This document shows, in pieces, positions 55,818-63,903 of a DNA stretch of 64,000 nucleotides (positions within the stretch are counted from its first letter, which is position 1; every line of letters starts with the position of its first letter). Below the pieces are notes generated by a model. The model saw nothing but the letters and a program-made list of their open reading frames with translations. It was not told the DNA's origin and made no database searches. The stretch lies in assembly GCA_009668945.1 (NCBI GenBank), contig SBEH01000011.1, forward strand, positions 1 to 64,000, in the 5' to 3' direction. A program made the translations under genes and the position numbers. This DNA is from Actinomycetota bacterium (lineage in GTDB: Bacteria > Actinomycetota > Coriobacteriia > Anaerosomatales > Anaerosomataceae).

Positions 55818-58040
55818 ATGATGAGGCTCGCGCCAAGGGGGCGCGTGCCGGAGAAGAGGAAGAGGATGGGAAAGTTAACTGAGAGCTTCGAGCTGTACGG
55901 CAAGGAGTACACGCTCGAGACCGGCGAGCTGGCCAAGCAGGCCGGCGGCGCCGTTCTGGTCCGCCAGGGCGACAGCGTCGTGCTGGTCACCGCAACCGCG
56001 AGCAAGGAAGCGAAGGACCTCGATTTCTTCCCGCTGACGGTGGACTTCGAGGAGCGCATGTACGCCGCGGGTCGCCTGCCCGGCGGGTTCATCAAGCGTG
56101 AGACGCGCCCGAGCGAGAAGGCCACGCTCACCGCACGCATGATCGACCGGCCGATCCGCTCGGCGTTCGCGGACGGGTTCCGCAACGACGTGCAGATCAT
56201 CGCCACCGTGCTTTCCGCCGACCAGGAGCACCAGGTCGACGTGATCTCCATCATGGGCGCCTCGGCGGCGCTGATGGCGGCAGGCATCCCGTTCGAGGGC
56301 CCGCTCGCCGGCGTGCGCATCTGCCGCGACGAGTTCGGCGAGTTCCTCGTGAACCCGACGTTCCAGGAGGCGGAGTCCTCGGACTTGGACCTGGTCGTCG
56401 CGGGCAGCCGTGACGCGATCTACATGGTCGAGGCCGGGGCGAACGAGGTGACCGAGGAGGACATGCTCGCCGCGCTCACGTTTGCGCAGCAGGCCATCGG
56501 CGAGTTCTGCGCCGTGCAGGAGAAGTTCCTCGCGCAGGTGGACGTCACGCCCATGAGCGTTCTGTTCGACGAGCCCGCCGCCGACCTCCGCGAGCGCATC
56601 TTCGCCGCGGGCGCCGAGCGGATGCGTGCGGCGCTGCACAATCCCGACAAGCATGCACGGATGGACGCTGTGGCTGCCGTCAAGGACGAGCTGAAGGCCG
56701 AGCTCGACGAGGCGGAGCCCAACGCCAGCGCCAAGCACGTGAAGGCGCTGCTGAAAGCTCTCGAGAAGAAGACGATGCGCGACATGGTCCTGGACGAGGG
56801 CGAGCGCGCCGACGGCCGCAAGGCGGATGAGATCCGCCCGATCACGTGCGTGGTGGACTACCTGCCGCGAGCCCACGGAACCGGGCTGTTCACGCGCGGA
56901 CAGACCCAGGTCCTGTCAGTGCTCACGCTCGGCATGCTCAACGAGTGGCAGCGCATCGACACCATCGATGTGTCCGAGGGCAAGCGCTACATCCACCACT
57001 ACAACTTCCCGCCGTTCTCAACCGGCGAGACCGGGTTCATGCGCGGGCCGAAGCGCCGCGACATCGGCCACGGCGCACTCGCCGAGCGCGCCCTGCTGCC
57101 GGTGGTCCCCGCGGAGGAGGAGTTCCCGTACACGATCCGCATCGTGTCCGAGGTGCTCGAATCCAACGGATCGTCCTCGATGGGCTCGGTCTGCGGCTCG
57201 ACGATGTCGCTCATGGACGCCGGCGTGCCGATCAAGGCTCCGGTTTCCGGTATCGCGATGGGGCTTATCAAGGAAGGCGACCGCTACGCGGTGCTCTCCG
57301 ACATACAGGGCCTCGAGGACTTCCTGGGCGACATGGACTTCAAGGTGGCGGGCACGCCCGAGGGCATCACCGCTCTGCAGATGGACAACAAGGCCAAGGG
57401 CCTGTCACTCGAGATCCTTTCGGCGGCGCTCGGCCAGGCCAAGGCCGGACGTGCGCACATCCTCGGCAAGATGCTCGAGGTGATTCCCGAGCCGCGGGCC
57501 GACCTGAAGGAATACGCGCCGCGCATCATCACCATCAAGATCCCTACGGACAAGATCCGCGACGTCATCGGCCCTGGCGGCAAGGTCATCAAGGGCCTCG
57601 TGGAGGAGACCGGCGCCGAGATCGACGTGAACGACGACGGCACGATCTACGTGGCAGCGCGCGATGCGCGTGGCGCCGAGGCGGTGGACCGCATCAAGGC
57701 GATCGTCCGCGAGGTGGAGCCGGGCGAGAAGTACCACGGCCGCGTCGTGTCGATCCAGCCGTTCGGCGCGTTCATCGAGCTCATCCCGGGCAAGGACGGC
57801 CTGCTCCACATCTCCAAGATGGCCAAGGGCCGCATCGCGCACGTGGAAGACGTCCTGAACATCGGCGACGAGGTGGATGTCGTCGTTCAGGAGATCGACG
57901 ACCGCGGCAAGGTCTCGCTCGACCTGATCGAGAAGTTCGACGTGCCGGAGGGTGCCGAGGCTCCGCCACGCGGTCCGCGACCCGAGGGACGCGGCGACCA
58001 CCGTGGTGGAGACGACCGCAAGCCCCGACGCCGCCACTAG
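55818..58040 (+). CDS. pnp: Polyribonucleotide nucleotidyltransferase (PNPase)
   Basis: A 740-residue phosphorolytic 3'-5' exoribonuclease: two RNase PH-like domains (RPIRSAFADGFRNDVQII; GSVCGSTMSLMDAGVPI), a helical linker, a KH domain (IRDVIGPGGKVIKGLVEETG) and an S1 domain (YHGRVVSIQPFGAFIELIPG), then a Pro/Arg/Gly-rich tail. ATG 55818 has AGGAGG 6 bases upstream; ATG 55866, also purine-led, would give the more usual N-terminus. The AGGAG of the first site lies in the loop of GGGGC-AGGAG-GCCCC (55801-55815). Confidence 0.95.
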   Translation: MMRLAPRGRVPEKRKRMGKLTESFELYGKEYTLETGELAKQAGGAVLVRQGDSVVLVTATASKEAKDLDFFPLTVDFEERMYAAGRLPGGFIKRETRPSEKATLTARMIDRPIRSAFADGFRNDVQIIATVLSADQEHQVDVISIMGASAALMAAGIPFEGPLAGVRICRDEFGEFLVNPTFQEAESSDLDLVVAGSRDAIYMVEAGANEVTEEDMLAALTFAQQAIGEFCAVQEKFLAQVDVTPMSVLFDEPAADLRERIFAAGAERMRAALHNPDKHARMDAVAAVKDELKAELDEAEPNASAKHVKALLKALEKKTMRDMVLDEGERADGRKADEIRPITCVVDYLPRAHGTGLFTRGQTQVLSVLTLGMLNEWQRIDTIDVSEGKRYIHHYNFPPFSTGETGFMRGPKRRDIGHGALAERALLPVVPAEEEFPYTIRIVSEVLESNGSSSMGSVCGSTMSLMDAGVPIKAPVSGIAMGLIKEGDRYAVLSDIQGLEDFLGDMDFKVAGTPEGITALQMDNKAKGLSLEILSAALGQAKAGRAHILGKMLEVIPEPRADLKEYAPRIITIKIPTDKIRDVIGPGGKVIKGLVEETGAEIDVNDDGTIYVAARDARGAEAVDRIKAIVREVEPGEKYHGRVVSIQPFGAFIELIPGKDGLLHISKMAKGRIAHVEDVLNIGDEVDVVVQEIDDRGKVSLDLIEKFDVPEGAEAPPRGPRPEGRGDHRGGDDRKPRRRH

Positions 58041-58058
58041 TACACAACGCAAACAACT

Positions 58059-58093
58059 GACGGCCCGGGTGCGCACACGCGCCTCGGGCCGTC
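58059..58093 (+). terminator. Terminator hairpin after pnp
   Basis: GACGGCCCG (58059-58067) pairs perfectly with CGGGCCGTC (58085-58093), with further pairing of GCGC segments in the loop. It ends 26 bases before the M16 peptidase gene. No long U tract. Confidence 0.65.
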
Positions 58094-58118
58094 CGTGCTC
58101 AGACACGAGGAGCGACGC

Positions 58119-59369
58119 ATGACGTTCTACGAGAAGACGGTGCTGGACGACGGCCTGACCATCCTCACCGAGGAAATGGACACCGTTCGTTCGGTGGCGA
58201 TCGGCATCTGGTGCGCCATCGGCAGCCGAGACGAGTCCTCGTCTGAGGCGGGCATGTCCCACTTCATGGAGCACATGATGTTCAAGGGCACGCCCACACG
58301 CTCGGCCGTCGAGATATCGGAGGCCTTCGACCGCCTGGGCGCCGAGCTCAACGCGTACACGAGCAAGGAGTGCACATGCTACTACGCCCGCATCCTCGAC
58401 CAACACGCTGGGGATGCGATGGAGATCCTCTCGGACATGGTCGTGAACTCGTCGTTCACCCAGGAGTCGTGTGAGTCTGAGCGTGAAGTCGTCCTCGAGG
58501 AGATCTCACGCTACGAGGACCAGCCCGACGAGCAGGTCCACGAGCTGCTCGCCGAGACGCTCATGCCCGAGCACCCGCTTGGGCTGCCGGTCATCGGTCG
58601 CAAGGAGACGGTGAGCGGGTTCGACCACGACGCTGCTGCGGCATTCCACGCCTCGCACTACCGCAGCGGGAACATCGTGGTGACCGCCGCGGGCGCGCTC
58701 AAGCATGACGATATCGTCGCGATGGTGCGTGAGCGCCTCGCGCTTACAGAAGGTCCTCGTACGAGCCGGGTGCACGCAGTTCCCACGACCGAACCGCGCC
58801 TTCAGGTCGTCACCAAAGAGACCGAGCAGGCGCACATCTGTTGGGGTGTGACGGCGTGCTCGGCGCAGGACCCCGCGCGCTTCACGCTGTCCGTCCTCGA
58901 CGGCGTGCTCGGCCGCGGCATGGCTTCGCGTCTGTTCCAGGAGATCCGCGAGAAGCGCGGGCTAGCGTACGCGGTGTACTCGTACCCGGCGCTTTACCAG
59001 GACACCGGACAGTTCGCGATCTACGCCGGCACTCGTCCCGACAACGCCGTCGCCGTCATCCAGCTCATCCGCGATGAGGTCGCGAAGATCGCCGATTCGG
59101 GGATCACCGCCGATGAACTCGACCGCGTCCGCGAGTCCATCAAGGGCCAGATGATTCTCGGCCTCGAGAGCACGCGAAGCCGCATGTCGCGTCTCGGGTC
59201 TTCCGAAGTCACACACAGCGAACTGCTTTCGCTTGATGAGATCGTTGAGCGCTTCGAGGCCGTGACCCGCGAGGACGTGCATGCCATGGCCCAGAAGCTC
59301 TTCGACGGCAACCACGCACTCGCCATCATCGCGCCATTCGGGGAAGATGCCGTACAACACCTGCTGTGA
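58119..59369 (+). CDS. M16 family (pitrilysin-like) zinc peptidase
   Basis: A 416-residue M16 peptidase. The inverted zinc motif HFMEHMMFKGT (HxxEH) sits near residue 55 and the distal Glu follows in ESEREVVLEEI; the second half has REKRGLAYAVYSYPALYQD, the paired-domain signature. ATG 58119 follows GAGGAG. In Bacillus the homologue (MlpA) also follows pnp. No signal peptide is seen, so cytoplasmic; substrates unknown. Confidence 0.93.
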   Translation: MTFYEKTVLDDGLTILTEEMDTVRSVAIGIWCAIGSRDESSSEAGMSHFMEHMMFKGTPTRSAVEISEAFDRLGAELNAYTSKECTCYYARILDQHAGDAMEILSDMVVNSSFTQESCESEREVVLEEISRYEDQPDEQVHELLAETLMPEHPLGLPVIGRKETVSGFDHDAAAAFHASHYRSGNIVVTAAGALKHDDIVAMVRERLALTEGPRTSRVHAVPTTEPRLQVVTKETEQAHICWGVTACSAQDPARFTLSVLDGVLGRGMASRLFQEIREKRGLAYAVYSYPALYQDTGQFAIYAGTRPDNAVAVIQLIRDEVAKIADSGITADELDRVRESIKGQMILGLESTRSRMSRLGSSEVTHSELLSLDEIVERFEAVTREDVHAMAQKLFDGNHALAIIAPFGEDAVQHLL

Positions 59370-59393
59370 TGCGCTCGTAGGGAGGGCCGAGTG

Positions 59394-60173
59394 ATGATCA
59401 GGGTTCTCGTGAGCGGCGCCGCCGGCCGGATGGGCCGGGAGGTCGTACGCGCGGTGCTTGCCGAAGATGACCTCGAACTCGTCGCAGCCGTCGATCCCGT
59501 GCACGCGGGGGAGGCGCTCGGTGAAGGGTCCGATCTGACGGTGGGCGACGACCTCGCCTCCGCGATCACCGAAACGACGCCGGACGTGATGGTGGACTTC
59601 ACGCACCCGGGCGCGGTGGCGGGCAACATCCGCATCGCGCTCGCTGCCGGCGTGGACTGCGTGATCGGCACCACCGGTATTCCCGCCGACACGCTTGACG
59701 CGCTTGCCTCCGACGCGCCTGACGGCACGTGTCTCTTCGTGGCGCCCAACTTCGCGATTGGCGCGGTGCTCATGATGCGCTTCGCCGCCGAGGCCGCGCG
59801 CTTTCTGCCGCACGTTGAAGTCATCGAGCTTCACCACGACCGCAAGGCCGACGCACCCTCCGGTACAGCGCTGCGCACCGCCTCGCTCATCGCGGACGCC
59901 CGCGCGAGCGTGCCCCCCGCGCCGGGTCGCGAGACCGAGGTCGCCGAAGGCGCTCGCGGCGCGCTGGTGGACGGCGTGACGGTCCACTCCGTGCGGCTGC
60001 CCGGCCTGGTGGCGCACCAGGAGGTGCTCTTCGGCGGGCAAGGGCAGACGCTGTCGCTCCGCCACGACTCCATCGACCGCACGAGCTTCATGCCCGGCGT
60101 GGTCCTGGCTGTTCGGAGTGTAGGCGGCCGCTCTGGACTCATCGTCGGCCTCGAGAACCTGATGGGCCAGTAG
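59394..60173 (+). CDS. dapB: 4-hydroxy-tetrahydrodipicolinate reductase
   Basis: A 259-residue NAD(P)H reductase of diaminopimelate/lysine synthesis. VLVSGAAGRMGREVVRAV binds cofactor, VDFTHPGAV and GTTGIP follow, and the catalytic segment ELHHDRKADAPSGTALRTA carries His-His and Lys. ATG 59394 is 7 bases after AGGGAGGG (59379-59386); GTG 59391 is the alternative. No dapA is adjacent. Confidence 0.95.
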   Translation: MIRVLVSGAAGRMGREVVRAVLAEDDLELVAAVDPVHAGEALGEGSDLTVGDDLASAITETTPDVMVDFTHPGAVAGNIRIALAAGVDCVIGTTGIPADTLDALASDAPDGTCLFVAPNFAIGAVLMMRFAAEAARFLPHVEVIELHHDRKADAPSGTALRTASLIADARASVPPAPGRETEVAEGARGALVDGVTVHSVRLPGLVAHQEVLFGGQGQTLSLRHDSIDRTSFMPGVVLAVRSVGGRSGLIVGLENLMGQ

Positions 60174-60177
60174 CGGC

Positions 60178-61395
60178 GTGACCGAGCGTCCCGTCATCGT
60201 CATGAAGTTCGGCGGCACGTCGGTCGCCACGCCAGAAGGGCGCTGCGCGATCGCCAGCCGCGTGACCGAGGCCCTCGAGCTCGGCAAGGCTCCAGTGGTC
60301 GTGGTTTCGGCGATGGGCCGCAAGGGCGCGCCGTACGCCACCGACACGCTGCTCGGACTCGTTGCCGACCTTCCCGCCGACGCGCGCGAGCGCGACCTGC
60401 TCGCCTCCAGCGGCGAGGTGATCTCCGCCGTGGTCGTGGCGCACGAACTCCGCGCTGCTGGCATAGACGCCTGCGCAATGACCGGCGCCGAAGCCGGCAT
60501 CGGCACCGATGGTGCGCACGAAGACGCGTCTGTGACCGACATCTACCCAGCATCGCTTCTGGATGCGATCGCCGCCGGCCAGGTGCCGGTCGTGGCGGGC
60601 TTCCAGGGTGTGGCGCCTGACGGGAGCATCACGACCCTCGGTCGCGGCGGAAGCGACACCACCGCCTGCGCTCTGGGTGTAGCGCTCGAGGCTGAGGCCG
60701 TGGAGATCTACACCGACGTGGACGGCGTGATGACCGCAGACCCGCGCACATGCGACGGCGCGGCCGTGCTCGACGTGATAGGCGCCGACGAGCTCTTCCA
60801 GATGGCCGCACACGGCTCGCGTGTGGTACACACGCCGGCAGCCGAACTTGCGCTGGCGAGCGGGCTTGCGGTGCGTGTGCGCAACACGTACACCGACCAT
60901 CCCGGCACCACGGTGGCCGACATCGCATCGTACCGTCCGGCGAGCGTGGCGACCGCTGTGTCGCACGCCACCGGCATCGCACGCGTGCGCGTGACGCTTC
61001 CCGCCGAGGAGGGGAGTGTCGACCACATGGCCGCACAGGCTCGCGTGTACCGGGCGATGGCCGACGCCGGCGTCTCGCTCGACATGTTCACGCCGGCGGG
61101 CGAGTCGCTGCTGTTCACGGTACCCGAGAGCGCCGTAGCCGAGGCGCGTCGGGTGCTCGACGGTCTCGGCCTTGACGCCGAGGCCCGCGAGAATCTGGCG
61201 AAGGTCACACTCGTGGGAGCGGGGATGCACGGGGTTCCCGGCGTTGTGGCTCGCATTGCCGAGGCGCTCGACGAGGCCGGCGTCCGTGTGTTGCAGACAG
61301 CCGACAGCCACACGACGATCTCGGTGCTTGTCCCCGCCGAGGATGCCGACCGCGCGGTAGGGGCACTACATGAGGGTTTCGGGCTCGGGGGGTAG
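60178..61395 (+). CDS. lysC: Aspartate kinase
   Basis: A 405-residue aspartokinase: VMKFGGTSVATPEG (kinase motif), ASSGEVISA, LGRGGSDTTACALGVAL and EIYTDVDGVMTADPR, then two ACT domains (from about residue 262; second with LVGAGMHGVPGVVARI) that bind the allosteric amino acid. GTG 60178 lies 4 bases after dapB. It is the last chromosomal core gene before the cassette array; its end is complete and of normal length, so the array did not truncate it. Confidence 0.95.
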   Translation: MTERPVIVMKFGGTSVATPEGRCAIASRVTEALELGKAPVVVVSAMGRKGAPYATDTLLGLVADLPADARERDLLASSGEVISAVVVAHELRAAGIDACAMTGAEAGIGTDGAHEDASVTDIYPASLLDAIAAGQVPVVAGFQGVAPDGSITTLGRGGSDTTACALGVALEAEAVEIYTDVDGVMTADPRTCDGAAVLDVIGADELFQMAAHGSRVVHTPAAELALASGLAVRVRNTYTDHPGTTVADIASYRPASVATAVSHATGIARVRVTLPAEEGSVDHMAAQARVYRAMADAGVSLDMFTPAGESLLFTVPESAVAEARRVLDGLGLDAEARENLAKVTLVGAGMHGVPGVVARIAEALDEAGVRVLQTADSHTTISVLVPAEDADRAVGALHEGFGLGG

Positions 61396-61529
61396 GGCCG
61401 CGGGTTCACTTCCGACTTATGCAGACTGCGCATGTCCGAGTGATATGCTCGAATGCAGGAACCTGCGCCGGGCGTATCCGGAACGCGAATACGTTCGTGT
61501 ACGGGGGATTGCGGTCTGGATACTAGGTG
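61396..61529 (+). other. Boundary segment between lysC and cassette array, possible attI
   Basis: These 134 bases end in the simple core GTTAGGC (61529-61535), where the first cassette begins after the G. No R'' box or pairing left arm precedes it, so it is not an attC; this is the position an attI site would occupy. No integrase gene and no clear gene fit here. Weak promoter-like words (for example TACTAG at 61521-61526) could serve the first cassette but are not convincing. Confidence 0.4.
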
Positions 61530-61575
61530 TTAGGCCCAGCGAAAGTGGGGCACCCCTGGTGGAGGTCGATGCAGC

Positions 61576-61800
61576 ATGAAGCAGTTCACCGCCACGTATA
61601 CCTCGAAGGACGCCGTCTCTCTGCACTGCCGCGGCTGCTCTGACGTGGTCGCGGAGGCGTCCGCGGGCAAGACGACTCAAGACTTCGACGCCGTCGACTA
61701 CAACGATGCAGTTGAAAGGCTCGTGGCGATGGGGTTTCCGGAGGAGCATGTCCGGATCTTCTTCTGCGTTGAGCATGCGCCAGACGCGCCGGATGCGTAG
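61576..61800 (+). CDS. Cassette 1 protein, unrecognised, 74 residues
   Basis: ATG 61576 follows GGAGG (61561-61565) by 10 bases and the frame ends just before attC1, the classic single-gene cassette layout. The protein is small and acidic, with a CRGC motif at about residues 18-21 (SLHCRGCSDVV) and a lone Cys near the end (RIFFCVEHAP). DAVERLVAMGFPEEHVR suggests a helical segment. I do not recognise a family. It is the first cassette, so would be the best expressed if an external promoter reads into the array. Confidence 0.75.
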   Translation: MKQFTATYTSKDAVSLHCRGCSDVVAEASAGKTTQDFDAVDYNDAVERLVAMGFPEEHVRIFFCVEHAPDAPDA

Positions 61801-61810
61801 GCGGTCGCGG

Positions 61811-61896
61811 GCCTAACAAGGGCATCGAGCAGAACGCCAGAAGGTAGACTGACCTGAGAGCGTGAGTGCGTCTGCTCATGCCCAAAGACGTTAGCG
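61811..61896 (+). other. attC: attC site 1
   Basis: R'' GCCTAAC (61811-61817) and R' GTTAGCG (61890-61896). L'' GGGCATCGAGCAGA pairs with TCTGCTCATGCCC near 61870-61883, leaving one extra C in L'' (an unpaired G on the bottom strand), the mark that orients recombination. R'' matches the 5' end of cassette 1, whereas R' TTAGCG belongs to cassette 2. Confidence 0.88.
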
Positions 61897-62317
61897 CGAT
61901 ACCGCGACACCTTCGGTGATGAGGTTTCCGCACGTCTCCCTCGGCTCGAATCCTTCGGCCTACCCGGCACGCGGTCGGACCTGAACGCGGCACCCCGGCA
62001 GGGAAAGCGCGCACGTTCGAGTCATCGCCCTAATCCCGTCGGCTGCGGCGCGCTGACCCTGGCAACCTGATCGGCCTCTTGCTCCCTGCGCGCCTGACCC
62101 GCAGGCATGGAAACGAAGGTGCTGGTCTTCGGTGCGCGCAGATTGTCGTCGAGAGTGTGTAGCCGGAGTCACCTTCGGGTCCGTCTTGCCGCACCCGCTT
62201 CCGTGACCACCTCGCCTGATGATCGTGAACTACTGCGCTAACAAGCGCATCCACACCGACGCGCCCGGCCGCTCGGTTATGCTGTAAGCGAGTGGCGCGC
62301 GGGTGATGCGCAACACG
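61891..62317 (+). mobile_element. Cassette 2, 427 bp, no convincing gene
   Basis: This cassette has the same length as cassettes 3 and 4 and is clearly related to them by point changes without net length change. The + strand shows only a 21-codon frame (61919-61984) without a proper ribosome-binding site. The minus strand has a 74-codon frame (62030-62254, GTG start inside its own attC, no ribosome-binding site), about 54 of 74 residues identical to the copy in cassettes 3/4. It may be non-coding, or carry an antisense gene or RNA. Confidence 0.8.
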
Positions 62318-62323
62318 TTAGCG
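62236..62323 (+). other. attC: attC site 2
   Basis: R'' CGCTAAC (62236-62242), R' GTTAGCG (62317-62323). L'' GCGCATCCAC pairs with GTGATGCGC, again with one extra C in L''. The central region contains GCGCCCGGCCGCTCGG and CTGTAAGCGAGTGGCGCGC, giving additional pairing in the terminal structure. Confidence 0.88.
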
Positions 62324-62744
62324 TGAATCCCGGGAGTCGGTGGAGATGAGGTTTCCGCGCGTCCTCCTCGGCTCGAATCCTTCGGCCTACCCGGCACGCG
62401 GTCGGACCTGAACGCTGCGCCCTGGCATTCAAAGCGCGCACGTTCGAGTCATCGCCCTATTCCCGTCGGCCGCGGCGCGCTTGCCATCGCCACCTGATCG
62501 GCCACTCGCTCCCTGCGCGCCTGACCCGCAGGCATGGAAACGAAGGTTCGCCTCTGTGGTGCGCGCAGAGTGTCGTCGAGAGTGTGTAGCCGGAGTCGCC
62601 TTCGGGTTCGTCTTGCTGCATGCGCTTACGTGACCACCTCGCCTGGGACTCGTGGCTCATCACGCTAACAAGCGCATCCACACCGACGCGCCCGGCCGCT
62701 CGGTTATGCTGTAAGCGAGTGGCGCGCGGGTGATGCGCAACACG
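62318..62744 (+). mobile_element. Cassette 3, 427 bp, no convincing gene
   Basis: Starts TTAGCGTGA, matching the reverse complement of its R'' flank CACGCTAAC over 9 bases. It contains a 21-codon + strand frame (62346-62411) and a 74-codon minus-strand frame (62457-62681, GTG start inside the attC). Neither has a good ribosome-binding site. It appears identical to cassette 4 apart from a few bases in the attC end. Confidence 0.8.
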
Positions 62745-62750
62745 TTAGCG
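62663..62750 (+). other. attC: attC site 3
   Basis: R'' CGCTAAC (62663-62669), R' GTTAGCG (62744-62750), with the same arms, extra C in L'' and central region as attC2; the two sites appear identical between their R boxes. Confidence 0.88.
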
Positions 62751-63171
62751 TGAATCCCGGGAGTCGGTGGAGATGAGGTTTCCGCGCGTCCTCCTCGGCT
62801 CGAATCCTTCGGCCTACCCGGCACGCGGTCGGACCTGAACGCTGCGCCCTGGCATTCAAAGCGCGCACGTTCGAGTCATCGCCCTATTCCCGTCGGCCGC
62901 GGCGCGCTTGCCATCGCCACCTGATCGGCCACTCGCTCCCTGCGCGCCTGACCCGCAGGCATGGAAACGAAGGTTCGCCTCTGTGGTGCGCGCAGAGTGT
63001 CGTCGAGAGTGTGTAGCCGGAGTCGCCTTCGGGTTCGTCTTGCTGCATGCGCTTACGTGACCACCTCGCCTGGGACTCGTGGCTCATCACGCTAACAAGC
63101 GCATCCACACCGACGCGCCCGGCCGCTCGGTTATGCTGTAAGCGAGCGGCGCGCGGGTGATGCGCCAGACG
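62745..63171 (+). mobile_element. Cassette 4, 427 bp, near-duplicate of cassette 3
   Basis: Repeats cassette 3 including the small + frame (62773-62838) and the minus-strand frame (62884-63108, same 74-residue translation). Differences are confined to the last part of the attC (a T to C change at 63157-region and changes just before R'). The near identity indicates a recent duplication. Confidence 0.8.
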
Positions 63172-63177
63172 TTAGGC
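63090..63177 (+). other. attC: attC site 4
   Basis: R'' CGCTAAC (63090-63096), R' GTTAGGC (63171-63177). Arms as in attC2/3 but with about three substitutions in the right half (GCGCCAGAC in place of GCGCAACAC). R' changes to TTAGGC because it belongs to cassette 5. Confidence 0.88.
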
Positions 63178-63195
63178 CCACGATTTGAGGTCGGG

Positions 63196-63903
63196 TTGAG
63201 GCGAGAGTTCAGAGGTGCAACCTGCGCATACTGCGGCGAGCGCACCTGCACCACTGACGATCATGTCTTCGCGCGAGGCTTCTTCTTGGAGGAGCATCGT
63301 GTGAATCTGCCCAAGGTGCCGGCATGCGATGAATGCAACGGCCGGAAGTCACACCTCGAGCACTACGCGACGACCATTCTCCCTTTCGGCGGACGTCACG
63401 CCGCTGCAATCGACAACCTGCGCACTCTGGTGCCGCCGCGTCTAGAGAAGAACGCCAGACTTCATCGGGATATCGTCGCGAACATGAGGCGTGCATGGGC
63501 CCAGCACGGCTCGTTCGTTCTGCCCACGGCCAGCGTGCCAGTTGACGGTGAGCGAATTCACGAGCTCTTTCGTTTCGTGGGCCGTGGGCTGGTTTCGTAC
63601 GAGTTCGGCGTGACTCTGAAGCCCTCGGATCTAGTCGAGGTGACCACACTGACTGCGCAAGGGATGGAGCTGTTCGAGACCCAGTTCTTCGGTCCGCACG
63701 TTAGCAGCGTCCGTCATGTGGATCTCGGCGCCGGAACCGTTGTGTACGAGGGGCTGCAGGCTCAGGACATGCCTGAGGCGACCGTATGGAGAATCCAGAT
63801 GTACGGGGGCATGTGGATGCTTTCTGATTCGACCCCTCCGGAAGCGAACGGATCGCTGCTTGGAATCATGACGGGTCCTGAGGGGATGGATGGCGGGGCC
63901 TAA
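63196..63903 (+). CDS. Cassette 5 HNH-like endonuclease-fold protein
   Basis: A 235-residue protein whose N-terminal 55 residues hold an HNH-type pattern: Cys10/Cys13 (CAYCGE), Asp22-His23 (DDHVFARGFF), Cys44/Cys47 followed by Asn48 (VPACDECNGRKS) and Glu55. TTG 63196 is chosen because GAGG lies 5 bases upstream and it is inside the cassette; GTG 63157 would start in the preceding attC. The last 170 residues are unrecognised. The TAA stop (63901-63903) lies inside the attC5 R'' box. HNH proteins occur as solitary nucleases and in defence systems; no partner is encoded here. Confidence 0.8.
   Translation: MRREFRGATCAYCGERTCTTDDHVFARGFFLEEHRVNLPKVPACDECNGRKSHLEHYATTILPFGGRHAAAIDNLRTLVPPRLEKNARLHRDIVANMRRAWAQHGSFVLPTASVPVDGERIHELFRFVGRGLVSYEFGVTLKPSDLVEVTTLTAQGMELFETQFFGPHVSSVRHVDLGAGTVVYEGLQAQDMPEATVWRIQMYGGMWMLSDSTPPEANGSLLGIMTGPEGMDGGA

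Larger units (their letters stand above)
61891..63171 (+). repeat. Three tandem 427-bp cassette repeats
   Basis: The segments beginning at 61891, 62318 and 62745 repeat with exact 427-base period. The second and third appear identical outside the attC end; the first is diverged at scattered positions. Each unit ends with an attC whose core arms are almost the same. The repeats are whole cassettes, so they arose by repeated cassette insertion or by recombination between identical copies. Confidence 0.92.

Noticed and set aside
60120-60180. Lysine riboswitch before lysC
   Set aside because: Only 4 bases separate dapB and lysC; no space for a leader RNA.
61919-62460. tRNA-like T-loop words (GTTCGAGTC and CTCGAATCC) in the 427-bp cassettes
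   Set aside because: The flanking bases cannot form the 5-bp T stem, and no acceptor or anticodon arms were found at the right distances.
61891-63171. Tandem 427-bp repeats considered as a CRISPR array, an insertion sequence or segmental duplication
   Set aside because: Period is far too long for CRISPR, there is no transposase or terminal inverted repeat, and each repeat boundary falls exactly at the integron core site.
63157-63195. GTG at 63157 as start of the HNH-like gene
   Set aside because: It lies inside attC4, which belongs to the previous cassette; the TTG at 63196 has a GAGG site and is inside cassette 5.
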